A stretch of 64,000 bases of DNA from positions 496,001 to 560,000 of the forward strand of contig CP141202.1 of the NCBI GenBank assembly GCA_035609245.1, read 5' to 3'. Source of the stretch: Bacteroidales bacterium MB20-C3-3 (lineage in GTDB: Bacteria; Bacteroidota; Bacteroidia; Bacteroidales; UBA932). The position numbers and the translations under genes were made by a program. A model generated the notes under the pieces. The model was not told where the DNA came from, made no database searches, and was given only the letters and a program-made list of their open reading frames with translations. Below are positions 9,105 to 18,475 of this stretch, piece after piece (position 1 is the stretch's first letter; every line of letters starts with the position of its first letter).

Positions 9105-9743
9105 ATGAATAACTATCCTTATCTTATAGCGGGACTCCCTGAAATTTTTCCTGATTTTGAAAAAAGCAGCCATAATATTGATCTACTTTTTGATCATATA
9201 AAAGAGAATATCAATCCAAAAGAAAAGAAGTATCTTGATTGGCTCTTGTTTGGATTAAAAGGTGAAAATCTCACTTCTCATTTCTACAGAGAGGTTTTTA
9301 AAACCCGCAACCGGTTTCTGAATGAATTTTTCAGATTCGACCTGGATATGCGTAACATCCAGACAGCCTATGTTTCTAAGCAAATGGGCTTAGATGTATC
9401 TGAATATCTTATTGGAGAGAACAACCTTGTTAACTCAATAAAAAGCAGCAGAGCCTCAGATTTTGGAGCATCAGATTTTTTTGGAGAATCTGCAAAACTT
9501 ATTTCTCTCCTTTCAAGTTCCAATATTCTTGAAAAGGAACAGGGACTTGACCTTATGAGGTGGAATAAAGCCAGTCAAATAACAACATTCAACTATTTTG
9601 ACATAGACTGGATTCTCTCATTTGCCACACGCCTTACACTAGCCAAAAGATGGGATGCACTTGACAAAAAGTTAGGTGCCGAACTTTTCAGAAAGCTTGT
9701 GAATGAGGTAAAGGAAACATATAAAAATGAGGATAAGGAATAA
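9105..9743 (+). CDS. DUF2764 protein of the V-ATPase operon (subunit C-like)
   Basis: A 212-residue soluble protein beginning MNNYPYLIAGLPEI, starting two bases after the E subunit stop. It matches what I know of DUF2764, found in V-ATPase operons of Bacteroidota and some other bacteria at the position where other operons carry subunit C (also called d). The protein is mainly helical and has no membrane span. A socket-like role joining the central shaft to the K ring is an inference from gene position, since no other subunit C candidate is present in the operon. Confidence 0.7.
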   Translation: MNNYPYLIAGLPEIFPDFEKSSHNIDLLFDHIKENINPKEKKYLDWLLFGLKGENLTSHFYREVFKTRNRFLNEFFRFDLDMRNIQTAYVSKQMGLDVSEYLIGENNLVNSIKSSRASDFGASDFFGESAKLISLLSSSNILEKEQGLDLMRWNKASQITTFNYFDIDWILSFATRLTLAKRWDALDKKLGAELFRKLVNEVKETYKNEDKE

Positions 9744-9770
9744 AAAGAGAAAAATAATATATTACAAGAT

Positions 9771-11522
9771 ATGAAAACCAGAGGAACAGTAAAAGGGATC
9801 ATCTCAAACCTTGTAACCATTGAGGTTGATGGTCCCGTTTCCCAGAATGAGATCTGCTTTATTGACCTGGCGGGAACAAAGCTTATGTCAGAGGTGATAA
9901 AAGTAAATGGCAAAAATGCTTTTGTTCAGGTGTACGAAAGTACCCGCGGGATGAAGGTTGGTGATACTGCAGAATTTAATGGCCATATGCTGGAGGTCAC
10001 TCTTGGCCCGGGTATTCTCTCTAGCAACTATGACGGCCTTCAGAACAACCTTGAAACAATGGAGGGGGTTTTCCTGACCAGAGGAGAGTACACCCAGCCT
10101 CTTGATCTTGATAAGGAGTGGGAGTTCACTCCGGAAGCCAAAGAGGGTGAAACAGTTACTGCTGCCTCGTGGTTAGGAGAGGTTAAAGAGGGATGGCTTC
10201 CTCACAAAATTATGGTTCCGTTCATTATGAAGGAGAGCTATATATTAAAATCTGTTGTGCCGGCCGGTAAATATAAAGTTACAGATACAATCGCTGTTGT
10301 TAAAGACGAGGCAGGAGTTGAGCATAAAATTACGATGATGCAAAAATGGCCTGTAAAAGTTGCAATTACCGCATATAAAGACAAACCCAGACCATTCAGA
10401 ATAATGGAGACAGGTGTAAGAACAATTGACACATTTAATCCAATGGCAGAGGGTGGCACAGGATTTATCCCAGGCCCTTTTGGATGTGGCAAGACAGTTC
10501 TTCAGCACGCAATATCAAAACAGGCGGAAGCAGATGTAATAATAATGGCAGCTTGCGGAGAGAGGGCAAATGAGGTTGTTGAGATTTTTACAGAGTTCCC
10601 CGAGCTTATTGACCCAAGAACCGGCAGGAAGTTGATGGAGAGAACAACAATAATTTGTAACACATCCAACATGCCTGTTGCTGCAAGGGAGGCCTCTGTT
10701 TATACAGCAATGACAATAGGTGAATATTACAGAGCAATGGGTCTGAAAGTTCTTCTTCTGGCAGACTCAACTTCCAGATGGGCGCAGGCTCTCAGAGAGA
10801 TGTCCAACAGAATGGAGGAGCTTCCCGGAGCAGATGCATTCCCTATGGACCTGCCGGCAATTATTTCAAGCTTCTACGCACGGGCAGGTATTGTTAATTT
10901 ATACAATGGCAAAACAGGTTCAGTAACCTTTATCGGAACAGTTTCTCCCGCAGGAGGTAACTTGAAAGAGCCTGTTACCGAATCTACAAAAAAGGCAGCC
11001 AGATGCTTCTATGCACTAGCACAGAACAGGGCTGATAAAAAGAGATATCCGGCTGTTGACCCTATTGACTCTTACTCAAAATACCTTGAATATCCTGAGA
11101 TTATTGAAGATCTTAAGAGAAGATTCAGTGATGACTGGGTTGAAAAAGTTTTAAAAGGGAAAAACATAGCCCTCAGAGGAAAAGAGGCTTACGACCAGAT
11201 TAACATTCTCGGAGACGATGGAGTTCCTATTGAGTACCACACAAGATACTGGAAATCTGAACTATTAGACTTCATTATCCTTCAACAGGATGCATTTGAC
11301 AAAATAGATCAGTCTACTCCTCTGGACAGACAAAAATTTATGTACAATCTGGTAATGGAGATTTGTGATCTTGAAAAGGAGTTTGACAATTTTGAAGAGT
11401 GTGCGGACTACTTTAAAAAGCTGATTAACACAATGCGTCAGATGAACTACTCTGAATATCAAAGCACAGAGTTCAACAAATATCTTGAACAACTTAAAAA
11501 AGAGATTGAAGATGGCAACTAA
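9771..11522 (+). CDS. atpA (V-type): V-type ATP synthase subunit A (catalytic)
   Basis: A 583-residue catalytic subunit of normal length. The P-loop GPFGCGKT spans residues 235-242, followed by MAACGERANEVVEI with the catalytic glutamate, and later LADSTSRWAQALREMS and FIGTVSPAGGNLKEPVTEST. An insertion characteristic of A-type/V-type A subunits (the non-homologous region, about residues 110-190) is present. It hydrolyses or makes ATP at the A/B interface. The B subunit start codon lies inside its last four codons, so A and B are translationally coupled. Confidence 0.97.
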   Translation: MKTRGTVKGIISNLVTIEVDGPVSQNEICFIDLAGTKLMSEVIKVNGKNAFVQVYESTRGMKVGDTAEFNGHMLEVTLGPGILSSNYDGLQNNLETMEGVFLTRGEYTQPLDLDKEWEFTPEAKEGETVTAASWLGEVKEGWLPHKIMVPFIMKESYILKSVVPAGKYKVTDTIAVVKDEAGVEHKITMMQKWPVKVAITAYKDKPRPFRIMETGVRTIDTFNPMAEGGTGFIPGPFGCGKTVLQHAISKQAEADVIIMAACGERANEVVEIFTEFPELIDPRTGRKLMERTTIICNTSNMPVAAREASVYTAMTIGEYYRAMGLKVLLLADSTSRWAQALREMSNRMEELPGADAFPMDLPAIISSFYARAGIVNLYNGKTGSVTFIGTVSPAGGNLKEPVTESTKKAARCFYALAQNRADKKRYPAVDPIDSYSKYLEYPEIIEDLKRRFSDDWVEKVLKGKNIALRGKEAYDQINILGDDGVPIEYHTRYWKSELLDFIILQQDAFDKIDQSTPLDRQKFMYNLVMEICDLEKEFDNFEECADYFKKLINTMRQMNYSEYQSTEFNKYLEQLKKEIEDGN

Positions 11523-12834
11523 AGCATTTCAAAAGATATATACCAGAGTGGAGGCTATTACAAAAGCCACCATCTCCCTCAGAGCCTCCGGTGTGGCAAA
11601 CGAGGAGCTTGCAACCGTTGCCGGAAGGTTGGCTCAGGTTGTTAAAATAAAAGATGATTTAATTACCCTTCAAGTATTTGAAGGTACTGATGGTATCGCT
11701 ACAAATGCAGAGGTTGTTTTCTTTGGAGAACCTCCTACAATTCATGTTAGTGAAGAGCTTGCCGGAAGATTCTTCAACTCATATGGTCTTCCTATTGATA
11801 GCAGGCCTCCTGTAGAGGGAGAAAAGAGATATATTGGAGGTCCATCTGTTAACCCTTTCAGAAGGAAACAACCATCAGAGCTAATACCAACAGGTATTGC
11901 AGGAATTGACCTGAATAACACACTTGTATCCGGACAAAAGATTCCATTTTTTGCAGACCCTGACCAACCTTATAACCAAGTGATGGCTCAGGTTGCACTT
12001 AGGGCAGATGTTGACAAAATTATTCTTGGCGGGATGGGTCTTACAAACGATGACTATCTCTATTTTAAACAAATGTTTGAGAATGCCGGTGCACTTAATA
12101 AAATCATAAGTTTTGTAAACACTACGGAGCAGCCTCCTGTTGAGAGGCTTCTCATTCCCGATATGGCCCTGGCTGCTGCCGAATATTTTGCTGTTGATAA
12201 GAACGAAAAGGTTTTGGTTCTCCTGACAGATATGACGCTTTATGCCGATGCTTTAAGTATTGTAAGTAATCGTATGGATCAGATTCCATCTAAAGACTCT
12301 ATGCCCGGCTCTCTCTATTCTGACCTGGCAAAAATCTACGAGAAAGCAGTGCAATTGCCAGATGGCGGCTCAATAACTATTATTGCTGTAACAACATTAA
12401 GTGGAGGAGATATTACACACGCTATACCTGACAACACTGGCTATATCACTGAGGGACAGTTATTCCTGAGGTCTGACTCTGATACAGGAAAGGTAATTGT
12501 GGATCCTTTCAGATCTCTGTCAAGGCTTAAACAATTAGTAATCGGCAAAAAGACTCGTGAAGACCACAATCAGGTGATGAACGCAGCCGTCCGTCTTTAC
12601 GCGGATGCAGCAAATGCCAAGACCAAGCTGGAAAACGGATTTGACCTTAGTGACTATGATGTGAGATGTCTGGATTATGCAAAGGCATACTCAAGCAGAC
12701 TTCTTGCTATTGATGTAAATATAAACACAACTCAAATGCTTGACACTGCCTGGGAACTATTCTCAAAATATTTCACAAGAGAAGAGCTTAGCATTAAAGA
12801 GGATATTTTGAATAAATACTGGAAAACCGCATAG
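11512..12834 (+). CDS. atpB (V-type): V-type ATP synthase subunit B
   Basis: About 440 residues from the ATG at 11512 (MATKAFQKIYTRVEAI). The frame extends upstream to 11485, but that part lies inside subunit A and the ATG overlapping the A stop is the natural start. Subunit B is the non-catalytic nucleotide-binding partner of A. It lacks a classical P-loop, having IPFFADPDQPYNQVMAQVAL at that position, and carries MTLYADALSIVSNRMDQIPS and the C-terminal LSRLKQLVIGKKTREDH region. All regions expected of the family are present. Confidence 0.95.
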   Translation: MATKAFQKIYTRVEAITKATISLRASGVANEELATVAGRLAQVVKIKDDLITLQVFEGTDGIATNAEVVFFGEPPTIHVSEELAGRFFNSYGLPIDSRPPVEGEKRYIGGPSVNPFRRKQPSELIPTGIAGIDLNNTLVSGQKIPFFADPDQPYNQVMAQVALRADVDKIILGGMGLTNDDYLYFKQMFENAGALNKIISFVNTTEQPPVERLLIPDMALAAAEYFAVDKNEKVLVLLTDMTLYADALSIVSNRMDQIPSKDSMPGSLYSDLAKIYEKAVQLPDGGSITIIAVTTLSGGDITHAIPDNTGYITEGQLFLRSDSDTGKVIVDPFRSLSRLKQLVIGKKTREDHNQVMNAAVRLYADAANAKTKLENGFDLSDYDVRCLDYAKAYSSRLLAIDVNINTTQMLDTAWELFSKYFTREELSIKEDILNKYWKTA

Positions 12835-12843
12835 ATTTCTGTT

Positions 12844-13446
12844 ATGGCTATAAAATTCCAATTTAATAAAACCTCTCTTAACGACCTTAACAAGCAGCTT
12901 AAGGTGCGCACAAATGCGCTGCCTACCCTTAAAAATAAGGAATCTGCGCTCAGAATGGAGGTTAAGAGAGCAAAATATCGTTCAGACGAACTTTTGGAAC
13001 AATTGGCCTCTTCACTGAAATCTTACGACTATCTGGCAGGGTTATGGACTGAATTCGAACCCGGTTTAATCTCAGTAAAGGATGTGGAGTTAGAAACGGT
13101 AAAAATTGCCGGAATAAAAACACCATCTTTGAAAGAGGTTATTTACGATGTAAAGCCCTATAATTTTTTCAAAAAACCTGTCTGGTATGCAGACGGTATA
13201 AAAATACTTCAGCAACTTGCCCAGTTGGGCATTGAATCTGAAATATATCTTGAAAAGATGAGGCTGCTAGAGTTTGCCAGAAAGAAGACCACTCAGAAGG
13301 TTAACCTCTACGAGAAGGTCCAGATTCCAGGTTATAAAGAGGCTATTCTTAAGATTAAACGATTTATGGAGGATGAGGAGAACCTCTCCAAAGCCTCACA
13401 AAAAATCGTTAAAAACAGACAACTACAGGAGGAGGCTGCCTTATGA
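12844..13446 (+). CDS. atpD (V-type): V-type ATP synthase subunit D (central shaft)
   Basis: A 200-residue largely helical protein with long N- and C-terminal coiled-coil-forming segments (FNKTSLNDLNKQLKVRTNAL at the start and a helix from about residue 150 to 200). This is the antiparallel coiled coil of the rotor shaft subunit D. The ATG at 12844 follows the B stop by nine bases, and its stop overlaps the subunit I start by four bases. No separate F subunit gene is seen in the operon. Confidence 0.88.
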   Translation: MAIKFQFNKTSLNDLNKQLKVRTNALPTLKNKESALRMEVKRAKYRSDELLEQLASSLKSYDYLAGLWTEFEPGLISVKDVELETVKIAGIKTPSLKEVIYDVKPYNFFKKPVWYADGIKILQQLAQLGIESEIYLEKMRLLEFARKKTTQKVNLYEKVQIPGYKEAILKIKRFMEDEENLSKASQKIVKNRQLQEEAAL

Positions 13447-15245
13447 TTACAAAAATGACAAAATACTCTTTTGTCCTCTTTCACAAAGAGGTATTACCAT
13501 TTCTAGAGAGGGTACAGGAATTGGGAATGGTAGATATTACAAGAGAGAATAAGGCTGTTGATGAACACTCAAAGGAAAAATTTTCACTGCTTGAAAGATA
13601 TGCCTCTGCCGAGAAAGCTTTAAAAGCTCTCTCCGAATCAATCCCTTCCAAGAGTATTTCATTAACAAATGACCTTGACTCTCTCTCCTCTGAAGAACTT
13701 CTTCAACTCGCAGAAAGAGCAATAAGCGACAGGGAGAATCTCTCTTCTGATCTTAAACTTCTTATCCGGGAAAGAGATGATGCATACCAGTGGGGAGCAT
13801 TTACCAAAGATGATATTGACAAAATAACCTCTTTAGGATATCAGATGCACTTCTACATTATCTCTGAATCCAGTTATAATCCTGAATGGGAGAGTCAGTA
13901 TATTATTCATACATTATCAGTTGAAGGAGGTAAAAGATATTTCGTTCTGCTGGTCCAAAACAATGAAGAGCTTCACTTCAAATATCCTGAGAGCAAATTC
14001 CCTGCTAATTCCTACAATTCAATTGATAAAGTAATAGAGAGCACTAAAGCAAAAATTGACTCAACAGAGGATCTGCTGCTCGCCCTGATTGCAAGGATTG
14101 ATAAAATACACTCAGGGGCTGTGGCTGAAAGAGCAAATCTGGAATTACACCTTGCCGGTGTCTCCTCAGTAAAGGAGGCAGAGGGCACCATCGCTGTAAT
14201 GACAGGCTTTTCTCCTGCAGATAAAAGAGATGAACTGCATGAATTCTTTGAAAGCACAGGAGTCTATTTTCTTGAGGAGAAAGCCAAAGAGGAGGACAAT
14301 CCTCCAATAAAGCTGAAAAATAACTTCTTTACAAGACTATTTGAACCTATTGGAGAGCTTTATATGCTTCCAAAATATGGAGAGCTGGATCTAACCCCCT
14401 ACTTTGCTCCGTTCTATATGTTATTTTTCGGGCTCTGCCTGGGTGACATTGGGTATGGGATTGTACTTTTTACAGCAGGTACAATTGGAAGATTCAAACT
14501 TCCAAAAATGAGGGGTTACATGATGCTGATTCAGTTTCTTGGAATAGGTGCCATGTTGATGCCTATGCTCAATGGCGTTTTCTTCGGAGCTAAGCTTCAA
14601 GATATAATCCCTATGCCTGACTCCATAAAAGAACTCTTCTTTTCTGACATCAAGATGTTCTGGTTTGCTATAATATTTGGTCTGTTCCAGATAGTAGTAG
14701 CCAGATTGGTTAATGCAATTGACTCTATGATAAGAAAAGGTTGGCAGCATGGTATGCACAATATTGGCTGGTCTATTCTTATAATATGGTTTTCAATAAT
14801 TTATGCAGGGACTATGCTTCCTGATCTTGTTATCCCTGAATATGTAAGCTACATTGGTTACGCCGGTCTTGCTATGATTATCCTGTTCTCAAGTACAGAG
14901 GGTAATATTTTAAAAAGAGTTATGAAGGGTGCATTTTCTCTCTATGACATTACCGGTATTTTTGGAGATATGCTCTCGTATATAAGGCTGTTTGGTCTGG
15001 GTACAGCGGGTGGAATTTTGGGGCTGGTTGTAAACTCTGTTGCAATGAATATGTCAGGAATTCCTTATGTTGGATGGTTTTTTACCGGTTTAATGTTGCT
15101 TGTAGGCCACACTGCTGTTTTACTTCTTAATAGCCTTGGTGCTTTTGTACACCCTATGCGTCTTACATTTGTAGAGTTTTACAAAAATGCAGGTTTCGGC
15201 GGAGGAGGCAGAGCCTTCAGACCACTTACAAAAAATGAGAATTAA
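13443..15245 (+). CDS. atpI (V-type): V-type ATP synthase subunit I (membrane stator)
   Basis: A 600-residue protein with a cytoplasmic N-terminal half (about residues 1-305) and a C-terminal half of about seven membrane spans. It forms the ion half-channels beside the K ring. The membrane part begins around YFAPFYMLFFGLCLGDIGYGI and includes DMLSYIRLFGLGTAGGILG, which holds the conserved arginine of the ion path, and LLLNSLGAFVHPMRLTFVEFYKN near the end. Translation is coupled to subunit D by a four-base overlap. Confidence 0.95.
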   Translation: MITKMTKYSFVLFHKEVLPFLERVQELGMVDITRENKAVDEHSKEKFSLLERYASAEKALKALSESIPSKSISLTNDLDSLSSEELLQLAERAISDRENLSSDLKLLIRERDDAYQWGAFTKDDIDKITSLGYQMHFYIISESSYNPEWESQYIIHTLSVEGGKRYFVLLVQNNEELHFKYPESKFPANSYNSIDKVIESTKAKIDSTEDLLLALIARIDKIHSGAVAERANLELHLAGVSSVKEAEGTIAVMTGFSPADKRDELHEFFESTGVYFLEEKAKEEDNPPIKLKNNFFTRLFEPIGELYMLPKYGELDLTPYFAPFYMLFFGLCLGDIGYGIVLFTAGTIGRFKLPKMRGYMMLIQFLGIGAMLMPMLNGVFFGAKLQDIIPMPDSIKELFFSDIKMFWFAIIFGLFQIVVARLVNAIDSMIRKGWQHGMHNIGWSILIIWFSIIYAGTMLPDLVIPEYVSYIGYAGLAMIILFSSTEGNILKRVMKGAFSLYDITGIFGDMLSYIRLFGLGTAGGILGLVVNSVAMNMSGIPYVGWFFTGLMLLVGHTAVLLLNSLGAFVHPMRLTFVEFYKNAGFGGGGRAFRPLTKNEN

Positions 15246-15274
15246 TAAATTAAAACAATAAAACACAAAAAATT

Positions 15275-15733
15275 ATGGAACAATTATTACCATTGACACT
15301 AGCCTATGTTGGTATGGGCATAATGCTTGCTGTATCCTGTATTGGAAGCACTATAGGGGTAACTATGGGCGGTAACGCAACTATTGGTGCTCTAAAGAAG
15401 AATCCGGATATGTTCGGCTCTGCAATGATTCTTTGCGCACTCCCTTCTACTCAGGGTCTTTATGGATTTGCCGGTTTCTTTCTTATGCTTAACAGGCTTC
15501 TTGAGATGCCGGTATTAAGTCTGGGACAAGGATTTGCAATTTTTGCGGTAGGTGTTGGTCTTGGAGTTGTTGGTTATTTCTCAGCCCTAAAGCAGGCATC
15601 TATTGTTGCAAACGGTATTGTTGAGATGAGTAATGGTCAGGATGTATTTGGAAAAACCCTTATTCTTGGAGTATTCCCTGAATTATATGCAATCCTTGCT
15701 TTTGCAGCTGCATTCCTTGCAATTCCTGCATAA
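15275..15733 (+). CDS. atpK (V-type): V-type ATP synthase subunit K (rotor ring)
   Basis: A 152-residue proteolipid with four membrane spans arranged as two hairpins, the larger V-type ring subunit. The ion-binding glutamate is Glu136 in VFPELYAI in the second hairpin. The first hairpin has PSTQGLYGF (Thr59, Gln60), and Gln107 lies in ALKQASIV. Together with Leu56 these occupy the spacing of the Na+ ligands known in Enterococcus hirae NtpK, suggesting Na+ rather than H+ coupling. It closes the V-ATPase operon, and a terminator follows. Confidence 0.95.
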   Translation: MEQLLPLTLAYVGMGIMLAVSCIGSTIGVTMGGNATIGALKKNPDMFGSAMILCALPSTQGLYGFAGFFLMLNRLLEMPVLSLGQGFAIFAVGVGLGVVGYFSALKQASIVANGIVEMSNGQDVFGKTLILGVFPELYAILAFAAAFLAIPA

Positions 15734-15754
15734 TCCTGTAAAATACACACTTAA

Positions 15755-15797
15755 AGAGAGTCTGAATGCTTATTTTCATTCAGACTCTCTTTTTTTG
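15755..15797 (+). terminator. Terminator of the V-ATPase operon
   Basis: Perfect 14-bp stem AGAGAGTCTGAATG (15755-15768) with CATTCAGACTCTCT (15777-15790), an 8-base loop and a T tract. Confidence 0.92.
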
Positions 15798-15799
15798 TA

Positions 15800-15807
15800 T
15801 ATCTTTG
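15800..15807 (+). promoter_or_regulatory. Candidate -7 element before glmM
   Basis: TATCTTTG matches TAnnTTTG 22 bases before the ATG at 15830, just after the terminator. No clear -33 box is seen at the usual spacing. Confidence 0.4.
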
Positions 15808-15829
15808 GTGAGAATAATAATTGCACAAA

Positions 15830-17224
15830 ATGACACTAATTAAATCCATTTCAGGCATAAGGGGTACTATTGGCGGTGAGCCGGGAACTGCACTTACCCC
15901 TCCGGATGTAGTAAAATTTGTCTCGGCATACTCATACAGACTTAAGCTAAGGCTGCCCGGCAAAAGCCGGTATAAGGTTGTTGTGGGAAGAGATGCAAGG
16001 ATATCCGGAGAGATGGTTGAAAATCTGGTCTGCGGAACATTAATGGCTTGTGGAATCGATGTTGTCAATGCCTCTCTTGCATCTACTCCTACCGTTGAGA
16101 TGGCTGTTGTATTTGAAAAGGCTGATGGTGGGATCATTCTTACTGCCTCTCATAATCCAAAGCAGTGGAATGCTCTTAAACTACTTAATGAGAAGGGGGA
16201 ATTTCTTGATGCAAATGAGGGTGAAAAGCTGCTTAAATTTGCAGAGGAGGGACTTTTCAATTACGCCGATGTTGACACACTGGGGATAATAACAAAAAGA
16301 GACTTTTCCAAACAGCATATAGAGGCGGTTCTCTCCCACCCTCTGGTGGATACAGAGGCAATCTACAGAGCCGGATTTACAGTTGCTCTTGATGCTGTTA
16401 ACTCGGTTGGAGGCGTTATAATGCCTCAGCTTCTGGAGGCGCTGGGGGTAAAGTGTATAAAAGTAAACTGTGATCCTACGGGCAGATTTGCCCATAACCC
16501 TGAGCCTCTGCCGGAACATCTCACTGAACTCTCATCTGTTGTGGTTAAAGAGGGTGCAGATTTGGGAATTTCAGTTGACCCTGATGTTGACAGGCTTGCA
16601 CTGATTTGCGAAGATGGAAATCCATTTGGAGAAGAGTACACACTGGTTGCTGTTGCTGACTTTATTCTAAGGAGCAGAAAAGGGGCGACAGTATCAAACC
16701 TTTCATCCTCCAGGGCATTGAGAGATGTTACTGAAGCTGCCGGATGTGAATATTTTGCTTCTGCCGTTGGAGAGGTAAATGTTGTAACAGAGATGAAGAG
16801 AGTTGGAGCCGTTATCGGCGGAGAGGGCAATGGAGGAGTTATTGTACCTGATCTTCATTATGGCCGCGACTCACTTATCGGCACAGCACTTTTCCTTAGC
16901 CTGCTGGCAACAGAGAGGTGCAGCGCCTCAGATCTTAAGGCAAAATATCCTCCCTACTCTATTTCAAAAAATAAAATTGAGCTCTCACCATCAATTGATG
17001 TAGACAAAATCCTGTCAGAGGTAAAAACCAGATATTCTCACAAAAGGGTAACTGATATTGATGGTGTAAAGGTTGATTTTGATGAGGAGAAAATGTGGGT
17101 ACACCTCAGGAAATCGAATACTGAACCCATAATAAGAATATATGCAGAGGCCTCCACAGAGGAGAGAGCAGCAGCCCTGGCTGACGAGGTAATAAATTTA
17201 ATTACAGAGATAACCGGAAAATAA
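15830..17224 (+). CDS. glmM: Phosphoglucosamine mutase-like phosphohexomutase
   Basis: About 464 residues from the ATG at 15830; a TTG at 15821 would add three residues. The alpha-D-phosphohexomutase domains appear in order. The phosphoserine loop is TASHNP with Ser107 as phosphate carrier, the metal loop is DPDVDRLAL, the sugar-binding loop is GGEGNGGVI, and the phosphate-binding loop near the end is RKSNTEPIIRIYAE. GlmM converts glucosamine-6-phosphate to glucosamine-1-phosphate for cell-wall precursors. Specificity against phosphomannomutase cannot be decided from motifs, but length and adjacency to a muramidase gene fit an amino-sugar role. Confidence 0.85.
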   Translation: MTLIKSISGIRGTIGGEPGTALTPPDVVKFVSAYSYRLKLRLPGKSRYKVVVGRDARISGEMVENLVCGTLMACGIDVVNASLASTPTVEMAVVFEKADGGIILTASHNPKQWNALKLLNEKGEFLDANEGEKLLKFAEEGLFNYADVDTLGIITKRDFSKQHIEAVLSHPLVDTEAIYRAGFTVALDAVNSVGGVIMPQLLEALGVKCIKVNCDPTGRFAHNPEPLPEHLTELSSVVVKEGADLGISVDPDVDRLALICEDGNPFGEEYTLVAVADFILRSRKGATVSNLSSSRALRDVTEAAGCEYFASAVGEVNVVTEMKRVGAVIGGEGNGGVIVPDLHYGRDSLIGTALFLSLLATERCSASDLKAKYPPYSISKNKIELSPSIDVDKILSEVKTRYSHKRVTDIDGVKVDFDEEKMWVHLRKSNTEPIIRIYAEASTEERAAALADEVINLITEITGK

Positions 17225-17225
17225 T

Positions 17226-18449
17226 ATGTTTTCATTCAGAACAACATCTTTAACTGAACAACCGGATCTGGTGCTTAGGAGCGGTAAGATTGCCCTTCTA
17301 TGCAATCAATCATCCTGGCATCCTGAGAGAGGAGAGTATCTGATAGAGACACTCTACAAAAAAGGGGTGTTAAAAAGAGTATTTATACCTGAACACGGAT
17401 TATTTGGAGAACTGCAGGATCAGGTAAAACTTGATGAGGGCTCTGAGTATGATAGTATGGCTCCCGGTTGTGAGTTTATATCACTGTACGGTAGTAGTGA
17501 AGAGAGTCTTTCAGTTAAAAGGGATAAACTTGAAGATCTTGATGCTCTTATAATTGACATCCAGGATGTAGGGGCAAGATACTATACCTATCCTGTTACA
17601 ATCTTTAACCTGTTTAAAGTGTTAAAGGCAGAGTCTGTCAATTTGCCTGTTTATGTAATTGACAGAGTAAATCCGATGGGGAGACAGATTGAGGGGACAA
17701 TGTTAAAGGAGGGATACTCCTCTTTTATCGGAGAGACAGGTATACTTCATCGTCACGGTCTAACTCTTGGAGAACTGACAAATTACTTTTACAATGAGAT
17801 AAATGCAAAGTTTCCGCTTCATATAATCTCATATGTTGCCGAATCGGTCAACAGAGAGATGCTTCCATGGAGCATACCTCCTTCACCAAATATCCCAGGC
17901 CTCTTTACCTGCCATTTTTACAGCGGGCAGTGCCTTTGGGAGGGAACCAATGTCAGTGAAGGAAGGGGAACAACAAGGCCTTTTGAAATATTTGGAGCCC
18001 CATTTATTGATGTATTGGCCGATTTTAACAGCAAAGAGGGTTACGAAAACTGGAATGATCCAGGAAATCCAATCTCAGATCCAAGTGTTTATATCAGATG
18101 GACAAGGTTTATACCTCAGTTCCATAAATTCTCAGGAGAGGTGTGCAGCGGATTTCAGCTTCATCCGGTACCCGGAAAGCAATACCATGCACTGGCACAT
18201 AATTTGAGAATAATGAGGTTCATCAAAGAGAGCTGTGAAGGCTTCAGCTTCCGTCACGGCAAATATGAGGCAGGGAATGATAAGAGAGCAATTGAACTCT
18301 TGTGCGGAGACCCTCTTCTGGTAGATTATCTTGAAGGTAACACAGATTGGGATTCGGTTAGGGAGGAGATGAAGCACGAGGAGCAAAAATGGATACGAAA
18401 AGCGAAAAGGGTACTCCTGTATGATGATCAGCTCTTTCGATGTAAATAA
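17226..18449 (+). CDS. NamZ-type exo-beta-N-acetylmuramidase (DUF1343)
   Basis: A 407-residue DUF1343 protein starting one base after the glmM stop. Members of this family include NamZ, which removes N-acetylmuramic acid from the non-reducing ends of peptidoglycan fragments. Conserved stretches are ALLCNQSSW, FIPEHGLFGELQDQ, LIIDIQDVGARYYTYP, YVIDRVNPMG and CLWEGTNVSEGRGTTRPFE. No signal peptide is visible: the N-terminus MFSFRTTSLTEQ is polar, so action in the cytoplasm on imported fragments is possible, unlike exported homologues. The placement beside glmM suggests linked amino-sugar metabolism. Confidence 0.85.
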   Translation: MFSFRTTSLTEQPDLVLRSGKIALLCNQSSWHPERGEYLIETLYKKGVLKRVFIPEHGLFGELQDQVKLDEGSEYDSMAPGCEFISLYGSSEESLSVKRDKLEDLDALIIDIQDVGARYYTYPVTIFNLFKVLKAESVNLPVYVIDRVNPMGRQIEGTMLKEGYSSFIGETGILHRHGLTLGELTNYFYNEINAKFPLHIISYVAESVNREMLPWSIPPSPNIPGLFTCHFYSGQCLWEGTNVSEGRGTTRPFEIFGAPFIDVLADFNSKEGYENWNDPGNPISDPSVYIRWTRFIPQFHKFSGEVCSGFQLHPVPGKQYHALAHNLRIMRFIKESCEGFSFRHGKYEAGNDKRAIELLCGDPLLVDYLEGNTDWDSVREEMKHEEQKWIRKAKRVLLYDDQLFRCK

Positions 18450-18475
18450 ATTAAATTTAAAAGAAAAAAGAGATT

